A stretch of 64,000 nt of DNA from an uncultured Oscillospiraceae bacterium (lineage in GTDB: Bacteria > Bacillota > Clostridia > Oscillospirales > Ruminococcaceae): assembly GCA_910577565.1 (NCBI GenBank), contig CAJTNJ010000007.1, positions 24,373 to 88,372 on the forward strand, given 5' to 3'. The notes below the pieces were generated by a model that worked only from the letters and a program-made list of their open reading frames with translations, had not been told where the DNA came from and ran no database searches. Below are positions 1-9,816 of this stretch, in pieces. The translations under genes were made by a program, and so were the position numbers. Each line of letters opens with the position of its first letter. Within the stretch, counting starts at the first letter, position 1.

Positions 1-1
1 C

Positions 2-628
2 AACTTGATCGTTGAAGATTATAAATTGCGTAAGTTTCTTAAAGACAGATTGTATTCAGCCGGAATTTCAAAAATAGAGATTGAGCGAAATGCTACCAAA
101 ACCAAACTTCACATTCATTGCGCAAAGCCTGGTATAGTAATTGGAAAAGGCGGAGCAGAGATTGAGAAACTTAAAGCTCAAGTTGAAAAAATGGTTGAGG
201 GAAATGTTTATATAAACATAGTTGAAGTAAGAAATCCCGATAAAAACGCACAGCTTGTAGCTGAAAGCATAGCATCGCAGCTTGAGCGACGTGTATCTTT
301 TAGAAGAGCAATGAAACAAGCAATCGGCCGCACAATGAGGCTGGGGGCAAAGGGAATCAAAATTAGAGTTGCAGGCCGTCTCGGAGGTGCAGAAATAGCT
401 CGTAGTGAAAGTTATCACGAGGGAACAATTCCTCTACAGACTTTGCGTGCTGATATAGATTATGGATTTGCCGAGGCAAAAACAACTTATGGACGAATCG
501 GCGTAAAGGTCTGGATCTATAAAGGAGAAGTGCTTGGAACAAATGCTAAAAGCACTGAAGATTCTCGTCGTCGCGGTGGTCGTCGTGATAATAACCGTCG
601 TCCTCGTAGGGAAGGAGGCAAACAGTAA
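2..628 (+). CDS. rpsC: Ribosomal protein S3 (5' end outside the window)
   Basis: S3 of the 30S subunit, which binds 16S rRNA in the head and lines the mRNA entry tunnel. The visible part begins at [10 protein letters not shown], which in full-length S3 lies some 30 residues from the N-terminus, so the true start is upstream of base 1 and a TTG at 5 is not the start. The KH motif is visible ([12 protein letters not shown]) and the C-terminus is the usual Arg-rich tail. The stop overlaps the rplP start as TAATG, so the two are translationally coupled in the S10 operon. Confidence 0.97.
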   Translation, partial: NLIVEDYKLRKFLKDRLYSAGISKIEIERNATKTKLHIHCAKPGIVIGKGGAEIEKLKAQVEKMVEGNVYINIVEVRNPDKNAQLVAESIASQLERRVSFRRAMKQAIGRTMRLGAKGIKIRVAGRLGGAEIARSESYHEGTIPLQTLRADIDYGFAEAKTTYGRIGVKVWIYKGEVLGTNAKSTEDSRRRGGRRDNNRRPRREGGKQ

Positions 629-1056
629 TGTTACTTCCAAAGCGTGTTAAATATCGCCGTGTACATCGCGGACGCATGAAGGGAAAAGCAACCAGAGGAA
701 CAACAATTACTTATGGTGATTTTGGACTCAGAGCGCTTGAACCAGGTTGGATTACGTCAAACCAGATTGAGGCAGCCCGTGTAGCAATGACTCGTTATAT
801 AAAACGTGGTGGTCAGGTTTGGATTAAGATTTTTCCTGATAAGCCGGTCACTAAAAAGCCTGCGGAAGTTCGAATGGGTAAAGGTAAAGGTGCTCCTGAA
901 TATTGGGTTTCTGTTGTTAAGCCGGGAAGAATTATGTTCGAAATTAAAGGTGTGCCGGAAGAAACTGCTCGTGAGGCTATGAGGCTTGCTATGCACAAAT
1001 TGCCGATAAAATGTAAGTTTGTGGCAAAGGAGCAAGAAACGGATGGTGAGCAATAA
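628..1056 (+). CDS. rplP: Ribosomal protein L16
   Basis: L16 of the 50S subunit, placed near the peptidyl-transferase centre and A-site tRNA. At 142 residues it has normal family length, with the typical start [19 protein letters not shown] and the [18 protein letters not shown] loop. Its start overlaps the rpsC stop and its stop overlaps the rpmC start (TAATG at both ends), so S3, L16 and L29 are translated as a coupled block. Confidence 0.98.
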   Translation: MLLPKRVKYRRVHRGRMKGKATRGTTITYGDFGLRALEPGWITSNQIEAARVAMTRYIKRGGQVWIKIFPDKPVTKKPAEVRMGKGKGAPEYWVSVVKPGRIMFEIKGVPEETAREAMRLAMHKLPIKCKFVAKEQETDGEQ

Positions 1057-1259
1057 TGAAAGCTAATGAATTCAGAAAAAATAATACGGATGAGCTTAAT
1101 AAGAAGCTTAAGGAACTTAAAGCTGAACTGTTTAACCTGCGTTTCCAGCTCGCTGTTAATCAGCTTGAAAATCCGATGCGAATCAAAGCAGTAAAAAAAG
1201 ATATTGCACGCATCAAAACCATTATCCGTGAGCGCGAGTTAAAACAAAGCGCCAACTAA
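1056..1259 (+). CDS. rpmC: Ribosomal protein L29
   Basis: Small 50S protein (67 residues) at the polypeptide exit tunnel, part of the docking site for trigger factor and SRP. The family pattern is clear: an N-terminal MKANEFR helix, the central [16 protein letters not shown] helix and the C-terminal [14 protein letters not shown] helix. It lies between rplP and rpsQ as in most Firmicutes. Confidence 0.97.
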   Translation: MKANEFRKNNTDELNKKLKELKAELFNLRFQLAVNQLENPMRIKAVKKDIARIKTIIRERELKQSAN

Positions 1260-1280
1260 TGTGAAGGGAGGATTATAGCT

Positions 1281-1541
1281 GTGAGTGAGCAAAGGAAACT
1301 TAGAAAAACTCGTGTTGGACGGGTTGTAAGTGACAAGATGGATAAAACTGTTGTTGTTGCTATTGTTGACAATGTTCGTCATCCGCTTTACAAAAAGATA
1401 GTTAAAAGGACTGTTAAGCTTAAAGCACATGACGAAGCAAACAGCTGCTTTGTTGGAGATAAAGTTCAAATTATGGAGACACGTCCTTTGTCTAAGGACA
1501 AAAGATGGAGAGTTGTAAGCATCTTGGAAAAAGCAAAATAA
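1281..1541 (+). CDS. rpsQ: Ribosomal protein S17
   Basis: Primary 16S rRNA-binding protein of the 30S body, 86 residues. The OB-fold signature is visible ([19 protein letters not shown], then [11 protein letters not shown]). Translation starts at a GTG at 1281, with GGGAGG about ten bases upstream and no suitable ATG nearby. Confidence 0.97.
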   Translation: MSEQRKLRKTRVGRVVSDKMDKTVVVAIVDNVRHPLYKKIVKRTVKLKAHDEANSCFVGDKVQIMETRPLSKDKRWRVVSILEKAK

Positions 1542-1583
1542 TATACTTTCAAAAAGATGTAACAATGTAAGGAGGAACACACT

Positions 1584-1952
1584 GTGATACAGATGCAAAC
1601 TTACCTCAAAGTAGCAGACAATACGGGCGCTAAATCACTAATGTGTATTCGTGTTCTGGGAGGTTCGCGCAAGAGGTATGCAAACATAGGTGACGTTGTG
1701 GTTGCTTCAGTTAAGAAAGCAGCACCGGGCAGCGTTGTCAAAAAAGGTGATGTGGTAAAAGCGGTTATAGTTCGTTCTGCAAGAGGTGTAAGACGTGAAG
1801 ACGGCACCTATATCCGTTTTGACGAGAATGCCGCAGTTATCATAAAAGAAGATAAAAACCCAAGAGGCACACGTATTTTTGGGCCGGTAGCAAGAGAGCT
1901 GAGAGATAAGGACTATATGAAGATTTTATCGCTTGCTCCCGAAGTACTGTAA
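1584..1952 (+). CDS. rplN: Ribosomal protein L14
   Basis: Universal 50S protein (122 residues) that forms intersubunit bridges with 16S rRNA. It starts at GTG 1584 after AAGGAGGA and reads [17 protein letters not shown], the standard L14 N-terminus; the ATG three codons further on would shorten the conserved start. The [15 protein letters not shown]-terminal signature is present. Confidence 0.98.
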   Translation: MIQMQTYLKVADNTGAKSLMCIRVLGGSRKRYANIGDVVVASVKKAAPGSVVKKGDVVKAVIVRSARGVRREDGTYIRFDENAAVIIKEDKNPRGTRIFGPVARELRDKDYMKILSLAPEVL

Positions 1953-1963
1953 TGGGAGGTGCA

Positions 1964-2290
1964 ATGAAAATGAGACATAAATTGCACGTTAAGACCGGTG
2001 ATGAAGTGAAAGTAATCAGCGGCAAAGACAAGGGCAAAACAGGCAAGGTGGTTGGTGTATCCACAAAAGAAGGCAAAGTGATTGTAGAAAAAATCAACAT
2101 AGCCACAAAGCACCTTAAACCAAAGCAACAAGGGGCAACAGGCAGCATAGTTAAAGTTGAAGCGCCGATGTATGCATCAAAAGTTATGCTTGTTTGTCCA
2201 AAATGCAAAAAGGCCACACGTCTTGCTCATGGAGTGGACGAATATGGCAAGAAAAAGCGTCAGTGTAAGCACTGCAGCAACTTATTTTAA
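1964..2290 (+). CDS. rplX: Ribosomal protein L24
   Basis: Assembly initiator of the 50S subunit. A KOW motif is visible ([18 protein letters not shown]) and the C-terminal part carries a C-x2-C...C-x2-C pair seen in many Firmicutes L24 proteins. The frame opens at an ATG at 1952 that overlaps the rplN stop, but GGGAGGT at 1954-1960 would lie inside that version. It serves the ATG at 1964 or 1970; 1964 is chosen (108 residues). Confidence 0.95.
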   Translation: MKMRHKLHVKTGDEVKVISGKDKGKTGKVVGVSTKEGKVIVEKINIATKHLKPKQQGATGSIVKVEAPMYASKVMLVCPKCKKATRLAHGVDEYGKKKRQCKHCSNLF

Positions 2291-2304
2291 GCAAGGAGGC
2301 AGAC

Positions 2305-2847
2305 ATGGCAAGGTTAAAAGAAAAATATAAAAAAGAAGTTGCGCCGCAGCTAATGAAAAAGTTCGGTTATAAAAACGTCATGGAGATTCCAAAGCTTGAG
2401 AAGGTTGTCATCAATGTAGGAGCTGGCGAAGCCAGAGACAATTCAAAAGTAATTGACTCTATAATGGGCGATTTGGCTGACATTACTGGACAAAAGCCGA
2501 TAGTTTGTAAAGCGAGAAAATCTGTTGCAAACTTCAAGCTGCGTGAGGGAATGAATATTGGTTGTAAAGTTACTTTGCGCGCCGACAACATGTATGAATT
2601 TGTAGATCGTTTGTTTAACGTAGCTCTTCCGCGTGTTCGTGACTTTAGGGGCATAAATGCAAATTCGTTTGACGGCAGAGGGAACTATAACATGGGTCTT
2701 AAAGAACAACTCATTTTTCCGGAAATTGAGTTTGATAAAATAGATAAAACCCGCGGTATGGACATATGTTTTGTTACTACCGCAAAAACAGATGAGGAGT
2801 CCAGAGAGCTTTTGTCGCTTATGGGCGCACCATTTAAAACGAAATAG
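2305..2847 (+). CDS. rplE: Ribosomal protein L5
   Basis: 5S rRNA-binding protein of the central protuberance, 180 residues, full length. Conserved stretches include the N-terminal [20 protein letters not shown], then [21 protein letters not shown] and the C-terminal [25 protein letters not shown] site stands eight bases before the ATG. It is preceded by rplX and followed by the zinc-type S14 gene, the standard spc order. Confidence 0.98.
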   Translation: MARLKEKYKKEVAPQLMKKFGYKNVMEIPKLEKVVINVGAGEARDNSKVIDSIMGDLADITGQKPIVCKARKSVANFKLREGMNIGCKVTLRADNMYEFVDRLFNVALPRVRDFRGINANSFDGRGNYNMGLKEQLIFPEIEFDKIDKTRGMDICFVTTAKTDEESRELLSLMGAPFKTK

Positions 2848-2860
2848 GGAGGAAAAACCA

Positions 2861-3046
2861 ATGGCAAAAAAGTCGATGATTGCTAAGCAACAGAGGGAGC
2901 CCAAGTTTTCCACCCGTGCTTATAACCGATGTAAGATATGTGGTAGACCACATGCATATTTACGTAAATATGGCATATGTCGTATATGTTTTCGCGAATT
3001 GGCTTATAAAGGCCACATTCCGGGCATTAAGAAATCCAGCTGGTAA
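2861..3046 (+). CDS. rpsZ: Ribosomal protein S14, zinc-binding type
   Basis: Short 61-residue S14 of the 30S head with two C-x2-C pairs (RCKICGRP and GICRICF) that bind zinc. This is the C+ form of Gram-positive bacteria. The start is the ATG at 2861, placed by GGGAGG at 2848-2853; an upstream in-frame ATG lies inside rplE and is not used. It ends in the family's usual IPGIKKSSW. Confidence 0.97.
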   Translation: MAKKSMIAKQQREPKFSTRAYNRCKICGRPHAYLRKYGICRICFRELAYKGHIPGIKKSSW

Positions 3047-3072
3047 GAGCACGAGCAAGGGAGGTTTAGGTT

Positions 3073-3471
3073 ATGCAAACTACTGATACTATAGCTGATA
3101 TGCTAACGCGAATTCGTAATGCGAGTTCTGCAAAGCATAACACAGTAGACATTCCTGCATCGAACATGAAAAAGTCTATAGCACAGATCTTGGTTGACGA
3201 AGGTTTTGTTAGTGGCTTTGAAGTAATAGACGATGGTAAGCAAGGAATAATTCATATTAAATTAAAATATACAGATAACAGATCACCGGTTATTACCGGA
3301 CTAAGAAGGGTTTCAAAGCCCGGTTTAAGAATGTACTCTAATTGTAAGGAACTTCCAAAAGTCATGAAAGGTCTTGGGGTTGCAATTGTGTCTACATCAA
3401 AGGGTGTTATGACAGATAAGGCAGCCAGAAAGGCAAATGCTGGCGGAGAAGTTCTGGCATTTATCTGGTAA
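3073..3471 (+). CDS. rpsH: Ribosomal protein S8
   Basis: 16S rRNA-binding protein of the 30S platform, 132 residues. In many bacteria it is the translational regulator of the spc operon; that role cannot be tested here. The family start ([14 protein letters not shown]) and C-terminal block ([22 protein letters not shown]) are both present. Confidence 0.98.
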   Translation: MQTTDTIADMLTRIRNASSAKHNTVDIPASNMKKSIAQILVDEGFVSGFEVIDDGKQGIIHIKLKYTDNRSPVITGLRRVSKPGLRMYSNCKELPKVMKGLGVAIVSTSKGVMTDKAARKANAGGEVLAFIW

Positions 3472-3484
3472 GGAGGGAAAATTA

Positions 3485-4033
3485 ATGTCTCGAATTGGAA
3501 ATGCTCCTATTCATGTTCCTTCCGGGGTAGATGTCAAAATAGATGGCAATCACATTACTGTAAAGGGCCCGAAAGGGAATTTGGAGAGAGATTTTAACAG
3601 CGAAATGACAGTTAAGCTTGAAGATAACACAATAACAGTGCAAAGACCTAGTGAGAATAAAAAACACAAAAGCTTGCACGGTTTAACTCGCGCGCTTATA
3701 TTCAATATGGTTGAAGGTGTAACAAACGGCTTTAAAAAAGAACTTGAAGTTAACGGTGTAGGATATCGTGTTCAAAAGCAAGGCAAAAATCTTGTTATGA
3801 ACTTAGGTTTTTCTCATCAAGTTACCGTTTCGGAAATTGATGGAATAACAATTGACGTTCCAAACCAAAACTCAATCATCATATCCGGTTCTGACAAACA
3901 AAAGGTTGGTCAGTTCGCAGCTGATGTGAGAGAAAAAAGACCTCCTGAACCTTATAAAGGCAAGGGAATTAAATATGTTGATGAGGTAATTAAGCGTAAA
4001 GAAGGCAAGGCCGGCAAGGGCGCCAAGAGTTAG
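3485..4033 (+). CDS. rplF: Ribosomal protein L6
   Basis: 50S protein near the GTPase-associated centre and sarcin-ricin loop, 182 residues. The start is ATG 3485 (MSRIGNAPIHVPSGVDV), 11 bases after AAGGAGGG. An upstream start inside rpsH would only add a nonconserved tail. The C-terminal signature RPPEPYKGKGIKY is intact. Confidence 0.98.
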   Translation: MSRIGNAPIHVPSGVDVKIDGNHITVKGPKGNLERDFNSEMTVKLEDNTITVQRPSENKKHKSLHGLTRALIFNMVEGVTNGFKKELEVNGVGYRVQKQGKNLVMNLGFSHQVTVSEIDGITIDVPNQNSIIISGSDKQKVGQFAADVREKRPPEPYKGKGIKYVDEVIKRKEGKAGKGAKS

Positions 4034-4050
4034 GAAGGAGTGATTGAAAG

Positions 4051-4392
4051 ATGCTTGATAAGCAAAGAGCAAGAAGACATCGCAGGGTGCGCGGTAAAAT
4101 TTTTGGTACGGCACAGCGTCCACGTTTAAACGTATTTCGTTCCGCTAAGAACATATACGCTCAAATCATAGATGACGTTAGTGGGACGACTTTGGTGAGC
4201 GCTTCTTCCACCGAGAAGGATTTTGGCGTTGGCGGCAATAAAGACGCTGCTGAAAAGGTTGGCATGATGGTAGGTAAACGTGCGATTGAAAAAGGAATTG
4301 ATACTGTTGTGTTCGATCGCGGTGGCTATCTATATCATGGACGGGTAGAAAAATTAGCAGAGGGAGCTCGCAAGAGCGGTCTCAAATTCTAA
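4051..4392 (+). CDS. rplR: Ribosomal protein L18
   Basis: 5S rRNA-binding partner of L5, 113 residues, slightly short because the N-terminus starts directly at [25 protein letters not shown] and [14 protein letters not shown] are the family hallmarks. AAGGAG precedes the ATG. Position between rplF and rpsE is canonical. Confidence 0.97.
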   Translation: MLDKQRARRHRRVRGKIFGTAQRPRLNVFRSAKNIYAQIIDDVSGTTLVSASSTEKDFGVGGNKDAAEKVGMMVGKRAIEKGIDTVVFDRGGYLYHGRVEKLAEGARKSGLKF

Positions 4393-4410
4393 AAGGAAGG
4401 GTGTTTAGTT

Positions 4411-4920
4411 TTGGCTAAAGCAGACAGAAATGAAGCAGTTTCCTCTGAATTGCAGGAGAAAGTTGTATCAATAAACCGTGTATCCAAAACAGTTAAAGGT
4501 GGACGCATATTTAAGTTTGCAGCATTAGTTGTTGTTGGTGACGGAAAAGGCAAAATCGGCATGGGAATTGGCAAGTCCGGTGAGGTGCCCGATGCTGTTA
4601 GAAAAGGCATTGAAGATGCAAAGAAAAACCTTTTGCACATTGAGCTTAAAGGCACAACCATCCCGCACGAAATTGTGGGAGAATATGGCGCAGGAAGGGT
4701 TTTGTTAAAGCCTGCACCTGAAGGAACGGGAGTTATCGCTGGTGGACCTGTGCGTGCTGTTGTTGAAGTGTCCGGAATAAAGGATATTCGTACAAAGGCT
4801 CTTCGCAGTAACAACCCGATAAATGTTGTAAGAGCGACAATTGATGGATTGTGTTCACTGCGCAATGTAGAAAATGTAGCAGCTATACGCGGCAAGACAC
4901 CACAAGAAATTTTAGGCTAA
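4411..4920 (+). CDS. rpsE: Ribosomal protein S5
   Basis: 30S protein at the mRNA channel and A-site decoding region, 169 residues. It starts with TTG at 4411 after AAGGAAGGG; no ATG fits. The S5 N-terminal double-stranded RNA-binding fold ([34 protein letters not shown]) and the C-terminal domain ([15 protein letters not shown]) are complete. Confidence 0.97.
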   Translation: MAKADRNEAVSSELQEKVVSINRVSKTVKGGRIFKFAALVVVGDGKGKIGMGIGKSGEVPDAVRKGIEDAKKNLLHIELKGTTIPHEIVGEYGAGRVLLKPAPEGTGVIAGGPVRAVVEVSGIKDIRTKALRSNNPINVVRATIDGLCSLRNVENVAAIRGKTPQEILG

Positions 4921-4934
4921 GGAGGAGCGTTTAA

Positions 4935-5111
4935 ATGGCACTTAATATTAAATTGGTAAAAAGTCTCATAGGCTCCAACAAGAGACAAATTGCAGTGGCA
5001 AAGTCGCTTGGGCTAAAAAAAATAGGTGATACAGCAGCACAACCCGACAATCCTGCAACGCAGGGAAAGATTAGTAAAATATCTCATCTTGTTGAAGTTG
5101 TATCTGAGTAA
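4935..5111 (+). CDS. rpmD: Ribosomal protein L30
   Basis: Small 50S protein of 58 residues lying between rpsE and rplO, its usual place. It begins MALNIKLVKSLIGSNKRQ, with the typical SLGLKKIGD segment and an N-terminal beta strand. GGAGGAG lies ten bases upstream of ATG 4935. Confidence 0.95.
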   Translation: MALNIKLVKSLIGSNKRQIAVAKSLGLKKIGDTAAQPDNPATQGKISKISHLVEVVSE

Positions 5112-5131
5112 ACCAGGGAGGTGTATAATTA

Positions 5132-5572
5132 ATGAAACTGCATGAATTATCTCCGGCACCGGGTTCTAAAAAAGCCAAAAAGAGAATTGGCAGAGGATCG
5201 GGTTCGGGAACCGGAAAAACAGCTGGTAAAGGACATAAAGGTCAAAATGCACGTTCAGGCGGAGGTGTTCGTCCAGGATTTGAAGGTGGACAAATGCCTT
5301 TGCAAAGACGAGTTCCTAAGCGTGGATTCAACAATATTTTCGCTAAAAGATATGCTATAGTTAATGTGGGTGATCTTGAAAAGTTCGATGACGGGGCAAC
5401 AGTTGACATCAAATCGTTGAAGACAGTTGGACTTGTCAAAAAAGAATATGATGGACTCAAAGTGCTTGGAGAGGGAAATTTAAATAAGAAACTTACTGTT
5501 AATGCGGTAAAATTTTCAAAGGCTGCAAAAGAAAAGATAGAAAATGCAGGCGGAAAGGCAGAGGTGCATTAA
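5132..5572 (+). CDS. rplO: Ribosomal protein L15
   Basis: Late-assembling 50S protein, 146 residues. The glycine- and basic-rich N-terminal extension ([21 protein letters not shown]) that penetrates 23S rRNA is clearly visible, followed by [20 protein letters not shown] and the C-terminal globular domain. Its stop is one base before the secY start. Confidence 0.98.
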   Translation: MKLHELSPAPGSKKAKKRIGRGSGSGTGKTAGKGHKGQNARSGGGVRPGFEGGQMPLQRRVPKRGFNNIFAKRYAIVNVGDLEKFDDGATVDIKSLKTVGLVKKEYDGLKVLGEGNLNKKLTVNAVKFSKAAKEKIENAGGKAEVH

Positions 5573-5573
5573 T

Positions 5574-6869
5574 ATGTTTGAAGTATTTGCAAAAGCTTTC
5601 CGTATCAAAGACATAAGAAGCAAGCTTTTATTTACATTTTTGATTATAATCATTTACAGATTTGGATCGGCTATACCGGTGCCATTCATAGATGCAACTT
5701 TTATAGAGAATGCCATAAATGAAGCAGGTAGCTTTTTGGGATATCTAAACGTAATGTCCGGTGGAGGACTTTCAAATGCTACTATATTTGCAATGTCGAT
5801 TGTTCCCTATATAAACGCATCGATTATAATTCAGCTTTTAACGGTGGCTATCCCGGCTCTTGAAAAACTGCAAAAAGAAGGAGAGCATGGCCGTAAAAAG
5901 ATAACCAAGATAACAAGATATGTTACCGTGGCACTTGCTGCTTTGCAGGCAATAGGATATTACTTTTTAATTCGCTCATATTCAGCACTTAAGTATACAC
6001 AAGGCTTTGACGGATGGTTTGCAGCTGTGGTTATCGTTATAACTCTTTCTGCAGGTACGGCGTTTATTGTTTGGCTTGGCGAGCGTGTTACCGAAAAGGG
6101 AATAGGAAATGGAATATCCATCATCTTGTTTGCCGGTATCATCTCAAGGACACCTTCTGCAGTTAGCGCATTGTGGGATATGCTTAAGCTTGGCGCCAGT
6201 GGACAATGGCAGTACTTTATCTATGTTCCGCTGATTGTTATAATCTTCTTGGCAATGATTGTGTTCATTGTGGTTATTAACTTTGGTGAGCGCCGCATAC
6301 CGATACAGTACGCAAAACGTGTAGTTGGAAGAAAGATGTATGCAGGACAAAACTCTCATATTCCAATCAAGATAAGCATGAGTGGTGTTATGCCGATCAT
6401 CTTTGCAAGTTCGATATTGGGTATGCCCAGTATGATTAGTGGGTTTATAAATCCAAAGCAAGGTACATTTTGGTATAATTTTTTCTCAGCATTTAAATAT
6501 GACTCATGGGCATATGCAATTATGTATTTTATATTGATTATAGCTTTCAATTTCTTCTATGTAACAATACAGTACAACCCTATTGAGATTGCGAACAATC
6601 TTAGAAAGAGTAATGGTTCAATACCAGGAATAAGACCGGGTAAATCGACATCCGATTATATTTCAAGGGTGCTTTGGAAGATAGCAATGGCCGGAGCAAT
6701 ATGCCTTGCAATCATTGCGGTATTCCCGATAGTCTTTACATTGCTGACAAGCACAAATGTAGCACTTGGTGGAACATCGATTATAATTGTTGTTGGTGTT
6801 GCTCTTGAAACAGTTCGTGTGCTCGAGTCGCAGTTAACCATGCAAAAGCATAAAGGGTTCTTAGAATAA
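5574..6869 (+). CDS. secY: Preprotein translocase subunit SecY
   Basis: Channel subunit of the Sec translocon in the cytoplasmic membrane; works with SecE, SecG and SecA. 431 residues with about ten hydrophobic segments. ATG 5574 gives the normal start MFEVFAKAFRIKDIRSK; an earlier in-frame ATG at 5544 lies inside rplO. Family landmarks: GSAIPVPFID at the N-terminus, ASIIIQLL in TM2 and the cytosolic loop NFGERRIPIQYAKR. Position between rplO and adk is standard. Confidence 0.98.
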   Translation: MFEVFAKAFRIKDIRSKLLFTFLIIIIYRFGSAIPVPFIDATFIENAINEAGSFLGYLNVMSGGGLSNATIFAMSIVPYINASIIIQLLTVAIPALEKLQKEGEHGRKKITKITRYVTVALAALQAIGYYFLIRSYSALKYTQGFDGWFAAVVIVITLSAGTAFIVWLGERVTEKGIGNGISIILFAGIISRTPSAVSALWDMLKLGASGQWQYFIYVPLIVIIFLAMIVFIVVINFGERRIPIQYAKRVVGRKMYAGQNSHIPIKISMSGVMPIIFASSILGMPSMISGFINPKQGTFWYNFFSAFKYDSWAYAIMYFILIIAFNFFYVTIQYNPIEIANNLRKSNGSIPGIRPGKSTSDYISRVLWKIAMAGAICLAIIAVFPIVFTLLTSTNVALGGTSIIIVVGVALETVRVLESQLTMQKHKGFLE

Positions 6870-6911
6870 TAAAATATTATTGTAAGAAAACTTAGTATGT
6901 GGAGGAAAAAT

Positions 6912-7550
6912 ATGAATTTGATTTTATTGGGAGCACCGGGTGCCGGCAAGGGAACACAAGCTGAAATGATTTGCAAGGAGTTTGACATTCCAACCGTTTC
7001 TACAGGCAATATATTGAGAGAAGCCGTGAAAAAAGGAACCGAACTTGGGTTAAAAGCCAAATCTTGCATGGACTCTGGAAACTTGGTGCCTGACGAAGTG
7101 GTTATTGAACTTTTGAAGCAACGCATATCTGAAGATGACTGCAAAAACGGTTTCATATTGGATGGCTTTCCAAGGACTGTTCCTCAGGCTGAGGCTCTTG
7201 ACAAAATGGGAGTTAGAATTGACAAAGTCATTGAGATATATGTACCTGATGAGAAGATAATGGGCAGGTTGTCAGGAAGACGTGTTTGTGAAGACTGTGG
7301 GGCATCTTACCATACAGAGTATAAAAAGCCCGATGTTTGCGGCATATGCAATCTTTGTGGCGGCAAGTTGGTTCAGCGCAAAGATGATGACCCGAAAATT
7401 GTTAAAGATAGACTGACAGTTTTCCACGAACAAACAGAGCCTCTCAAAGATTATTATTCATCTAAAGGCAAGCTTGTTGTAGTAGAAGGTCAAGAAGAGG
7501 TTAAAGACACAACTGCTCTTACATTCAAGGCCGTTAGAGGAAACTTATGA
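6912..7550 (+). CDS. adk: Adenylate kinase, zinc-binding type
   Basis: Converts ATP and AMP to two ADP in the cytosol. 212 residues: P-loop LLGAPGAGKGTQA at the N-terminus, AMP-site TVSTGNILR, FILDGFPRT, and a LID domain with four cysteines (RVCEDCG, CGICNLCG) that would bind zinc, as in Gram-positive long-form enzymes. The start is ATG 6912, placed by GGAGGA at 6901-6906; the ATG at 6897 is upstream of that site. The stop overlaps the map start as ATGA. Confidence 0.97.
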   Translation: MNLILLGAPGAGKGTQAEMICKEFDIPTVSTGNILREAVKKGTELGLKAKSCMDSGNLVPDEVVIELLKQRISEDDCKNGFILDGFPRTVPQAEALDKMGVRIDKVIEIYVPDEKIMGRLSGRRVCEDCGASYHTEYKKPDVCGICNLCGGKLVQRKDDDPKIVKDRLTVFHEQTEPLKDYYSSKGKLVVVEGQEEVKDTTALTFKAVRGNL

Positions 7551-8296
7551 TTAGCCTGAGAACTCAAAGGGAAATAGAAAAAATTGGTGATGCAGCAAAG
7601 ATATCGGCACAGGCACTTAAAGTGGCCGGTGAGCGATGTAAAGTTGGAGTTAGCACTTGGGAGATCGACCAAGCAGTTAGGAAGTTTATCGTTTCGCAAG
7701 GGGCAGAACCTAACTTTCTGCATTATCAAGGGTTTCCGGCATCTGCTTGCATATCTGTCAACGACGCAGTTATACATGGCATTCCGTCAAAGGATATTGT
7801 CTTAAAGGAAGGCGATATCGTAAGTGTAGATACTGGGGCGGTTTACAATGGATATCATGGAGACAATGCTTTCACATTTAAGGTTGGCAAAGTAAGTGAA
7901 AATGCAAGTAAGCTTTTAGATGTGACTGAAAAAGCGCTCTATGCCGGCGTTGAACAAGCAGTAGTCGGAAACAGGATTGGAGATATATCTCACGCTATCG
8001 AAAAGACGGTACTTCCGGGTGGATATGGGATCGTAAGAGAGTTTGTAGGACATGGAGTTGGAGAAAATTTGCATGAAGAACCCGAAATTCCAAACTTCGG
8101 ACGTCCCGGCAGAGGGCCAAGGTTAATGGCAGGAATGGTGCTTGCAATCGAGCCCATGATAAACGAGAGCGGCGATGAGGTGGTTCATTTGCCTGATGGC
8201 TGGACTATAAAAACCGCAAACGGGAAATTATCAGCTCATTTTGAGCATACAATTGTTGTTACAAACAATGGTCCCGTGATACTTACAAAGGTTTAG
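7547..8296 (+). CDS. map: Methionine aminopeptidase, type I
   Basis: Removes the initiator methionine from nascent proteins. 249 residues. The pita-bread metal ligands can be placed: Asp in VSVDTGA and HGDNAF, His in FVGHGVGENLHEEP, Glu in LAIEPMI, Glu in HFEHTIVV. The start ATG overlaps the adk stop (ATGA), so it is coupled to adk. There is no N-terminal extension. Confidence 0.97.
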   Translation: MISLRTQREIEKIGDAAKISAQALKVAGERCKVGVSTWEIDQAVRKFIVSQGAEPNFLHYQGFPASACISVNDAVIHGIPSKDIVLKEGDIVSVDTGAVYNGYHGDNAFTFKVGKVSENASKLLDVTEKALYAGVEQAVVGNRIGDISHAIEKTVLPGGYGIVREFVGHGVGENLHEEPEIPNFGRPGRGPRLMAGMVLAIEPMINESGDEVVHLPDGWTIKTANGKLSAHFEHTIVVTNNGPVILTKV

Positions 8297-8302
8297 GTGA
8301 AT

Positions 8303-8554
8303 ATGATTATCCAAGAAGGAATGATTGTAAAATCGATAGCAGGACACGATAAAGACAGGTTTTATTTGGTGGTTAAAATTTCTCAGGACAGAGCATTTAT
8401 AGCCGATGGTAAAAGAAGAAGCATAGATTCTCAAAAGCCTAAGAATTTAAAGCACTTAAGACCCACTAAGGTAATTGTTAAAGTGGAAGATTATAAGACT
8501 GACAAATCGTTAAGAGCATTACTTCATAGTTATAATTATAGTACCAAAAAGTAG
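8303..8554 (+). CDS. KOW-domain RNA-binding protein (L14e-like)
   Basis: Short basic protein (83 residues) with a KOW-like N-terminus ([20 protein letters not shown]) followed by a Lys-rich RNA-binding tail. Proteins of this kind sit between map and infA in many Clostridia and are annotated as KOW-domain or L14e-like proteins; their exact role is not settled. A GTG at 8297 directly abuts the map stop, but ATG 8303, preceded by AGGTGA, is the more likely start. Confidence 0.85.
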   Translation: MIIQEGMIVKSIAGHDKDRFYLVVKISQDRAFIADGKRRSIDSQKPKNLKHLRPTKVIVKVEDYKTDKSLRALLHSYNYSTKK

Positions 8555-8570
8555 TTCCAAGGAGGATAGC

Positions 8571-8789
8571 ATGGCAAAAGATGATGTAATTGAAATTGAA
8601 GGCAAGGTAATAGAGGCTTTACCTAATGCAACATTTCAAGTAGAGCTTGAAAATGGACACCGAATTCTTGCACATATTTCTGGAAAGCTTAGAATGAATT
8701 TTATAAGAATTTTAGTTGGAGATAAAGTAACTGTTGAAATGTCGCCATACGATTTAACAAAAGGTCGTATAACCTGGCGTTCGAAATAG
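8571..8789 (+). CDS. infA: Translation initiation factor IF-1
   Basis: 72 residues, the exact family length. S1-like OB fold: [40 protein letters not shown], and the end [12 protein letters not shown]-1 occupies the A site of the 30S subunit during initiation. A perfect AAGGAGG precedes the start. Placed between the KOW-protein gene and rpmJ, as in other Firmicutes. Confidence 0.98.
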   Translation: MAKDDVIEIEGKVIEALPNATFQVELENGHRILAHISGKLRMNFIRILVGDKVTVEMSPYDLTKGRITWRSK

Positions 8790-8836
8790 TTTATAAAAAC
8801 TATATTAATGTTAATTCCGTAAAGGAGGTAATTTCG

Positions 8837-8950
8837 ATGAAAGTGAGACCTTCAGTCAAGCCCATATGTGAAAAATGTAAGATAATTAAACGCAAAGGGC
8901 GTGTAATGGTAATTTGTGAAAACAAAAAGCATAAACAAAGACAAGGTTAA
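8837..8950 (+). CDS. rpmJ: Ribosomal protein L36
   Basis: The smallest 50S protein, 37 residues: [20 protein letters not shown], then [13 protein letters not shown]. The C-x2-C...C...H zinc ligands are all present, so this is the zinc-containing form. AAAGGAGGT lies just upstream. Spacing to infA and rpsM is normal for the alpha operon. Confidence 0.97.
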   Translation: MKVRPSVKPICEKCKIIKRKGRVMVICENKKHKQRQG

Positions 8951-9011
8951 AAACTAAAGTTAATCAACAATATAAAAAATTAAAAATAAAGTTTTGCATT
9001 GGAGGTGCATT

Positions 9012-9380
9012 ATGGCTCGTATAGCTGGTGTGGACTTACCCAGAGAAAAACGTATCGAGATCGGTTTGACATATATATATGGAATCGGTCGCAGCACTGC
9101 TAAAAATATTTTAGAAGCAACAGGTGTTAATCCTGATACTAGAGTTTATGATTTAACAGAAGAAGATACGTCAAAACTGCGTGAGTATATTGATAAAAAC
9201 TTAAACGTTGAAGGAGATCTAAGGCGTGAAATTGGGTTAAATATAAAAAGACTAATTGAAATAAATTGCTATCGTGGAAGACGTCATAGACTGGGTTTGC
9301 CCGTTAGAGGTCAAAAGACAAAAACAAATGCTCGCACAAGAAAAGGTCCTAAAAAGACGATGGCAAACAAGAAAAAGTAG
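9012..9380 (+). CDS. rpsM: Ribosomal protein S13
   Basis: 30S head protein contacting P-site tRNA and forming bridges with the 50S subunit, 122 residues. Starts [14 protein letters not shown] at ATG 9012, 6 bases after GGAGGT; an upstream TTG at 8994 would include the ribosome binding site in the protein. The C-terminal [18 protein letters not shown] tail is typical. Confidence 0.97.
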   Translation: MARIAGVDLPREKRIEIGLTYIYGIGRSTAKNILEATGVNPDTRVYDLTEEDTSKLREYIDKNLNVEGDLRREIGLNIKRLIEINCYRGRRHRLGLPVRGQKTKTNARTRKGPKKTMANKKK

Positions 9381-9395
9381 AGGAGGGACAATAAT

Positions 9396-9794
9396 ATGGC
9401 AAATGTTGGCAAAAAAACTGCTGTTCGCAGGCGCAGAGAACGTAAAAATATACAAAAAGGGGCGGTACATATACAGTCCACCTTTAACAACACAATAGTA
9501 ACCATCACCGATACAAAAGGCAATGCGATTTCTTGGGCATCTGCCGGAGGACTTGGTTTTCGCGGAAGCAGAAAGTCCACTCCGTTTGCGGCACAAACTG
9601 CAGCGGAAACTGCGGCGAAAGTAGCAATGGAGCATGGCTTAAAATCTGTGGAAGTTTTCGTGAAAGGACCGGGAGCCGGACGTGAGGCAGCGATTCGTGC
9701 TTTACAATCAGCAGGCTTAGAGGTTAGCATGATCAAAGATGTTACACCGATTCCTCACAACGGATGTCGTCCTCCAAAGAGAAGACGTGTATAA
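9396..9794 (+). CDS. rpsK: Ribosomal protein S11
   Basis: 30S platform protein near the mRNA exit, 132 residues. Conserved elements: [34 protein letters not shown], and the C-terminal [26 protein letters not shown] precedes the start. Order rpsM-rpsK-rpsD-rpoA-rplQ is the standard alpha operon. Confidence 0.98.
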   Translation: MANVGKKTAVRRRRERKNIQKGAVHIQSTFNNTIVTITDTKGNAISWASAGGLGFRGSRKSTPFAAQTAAETAAKVAMEHGLKSVEVFVKGPGAGREAAIRALQSAGLEVSMIKDVTPIPHNGCRPPKRRRV

Positions 9795-9816
9795 TTAACA
9801 ATAGGAGGTAAATGCA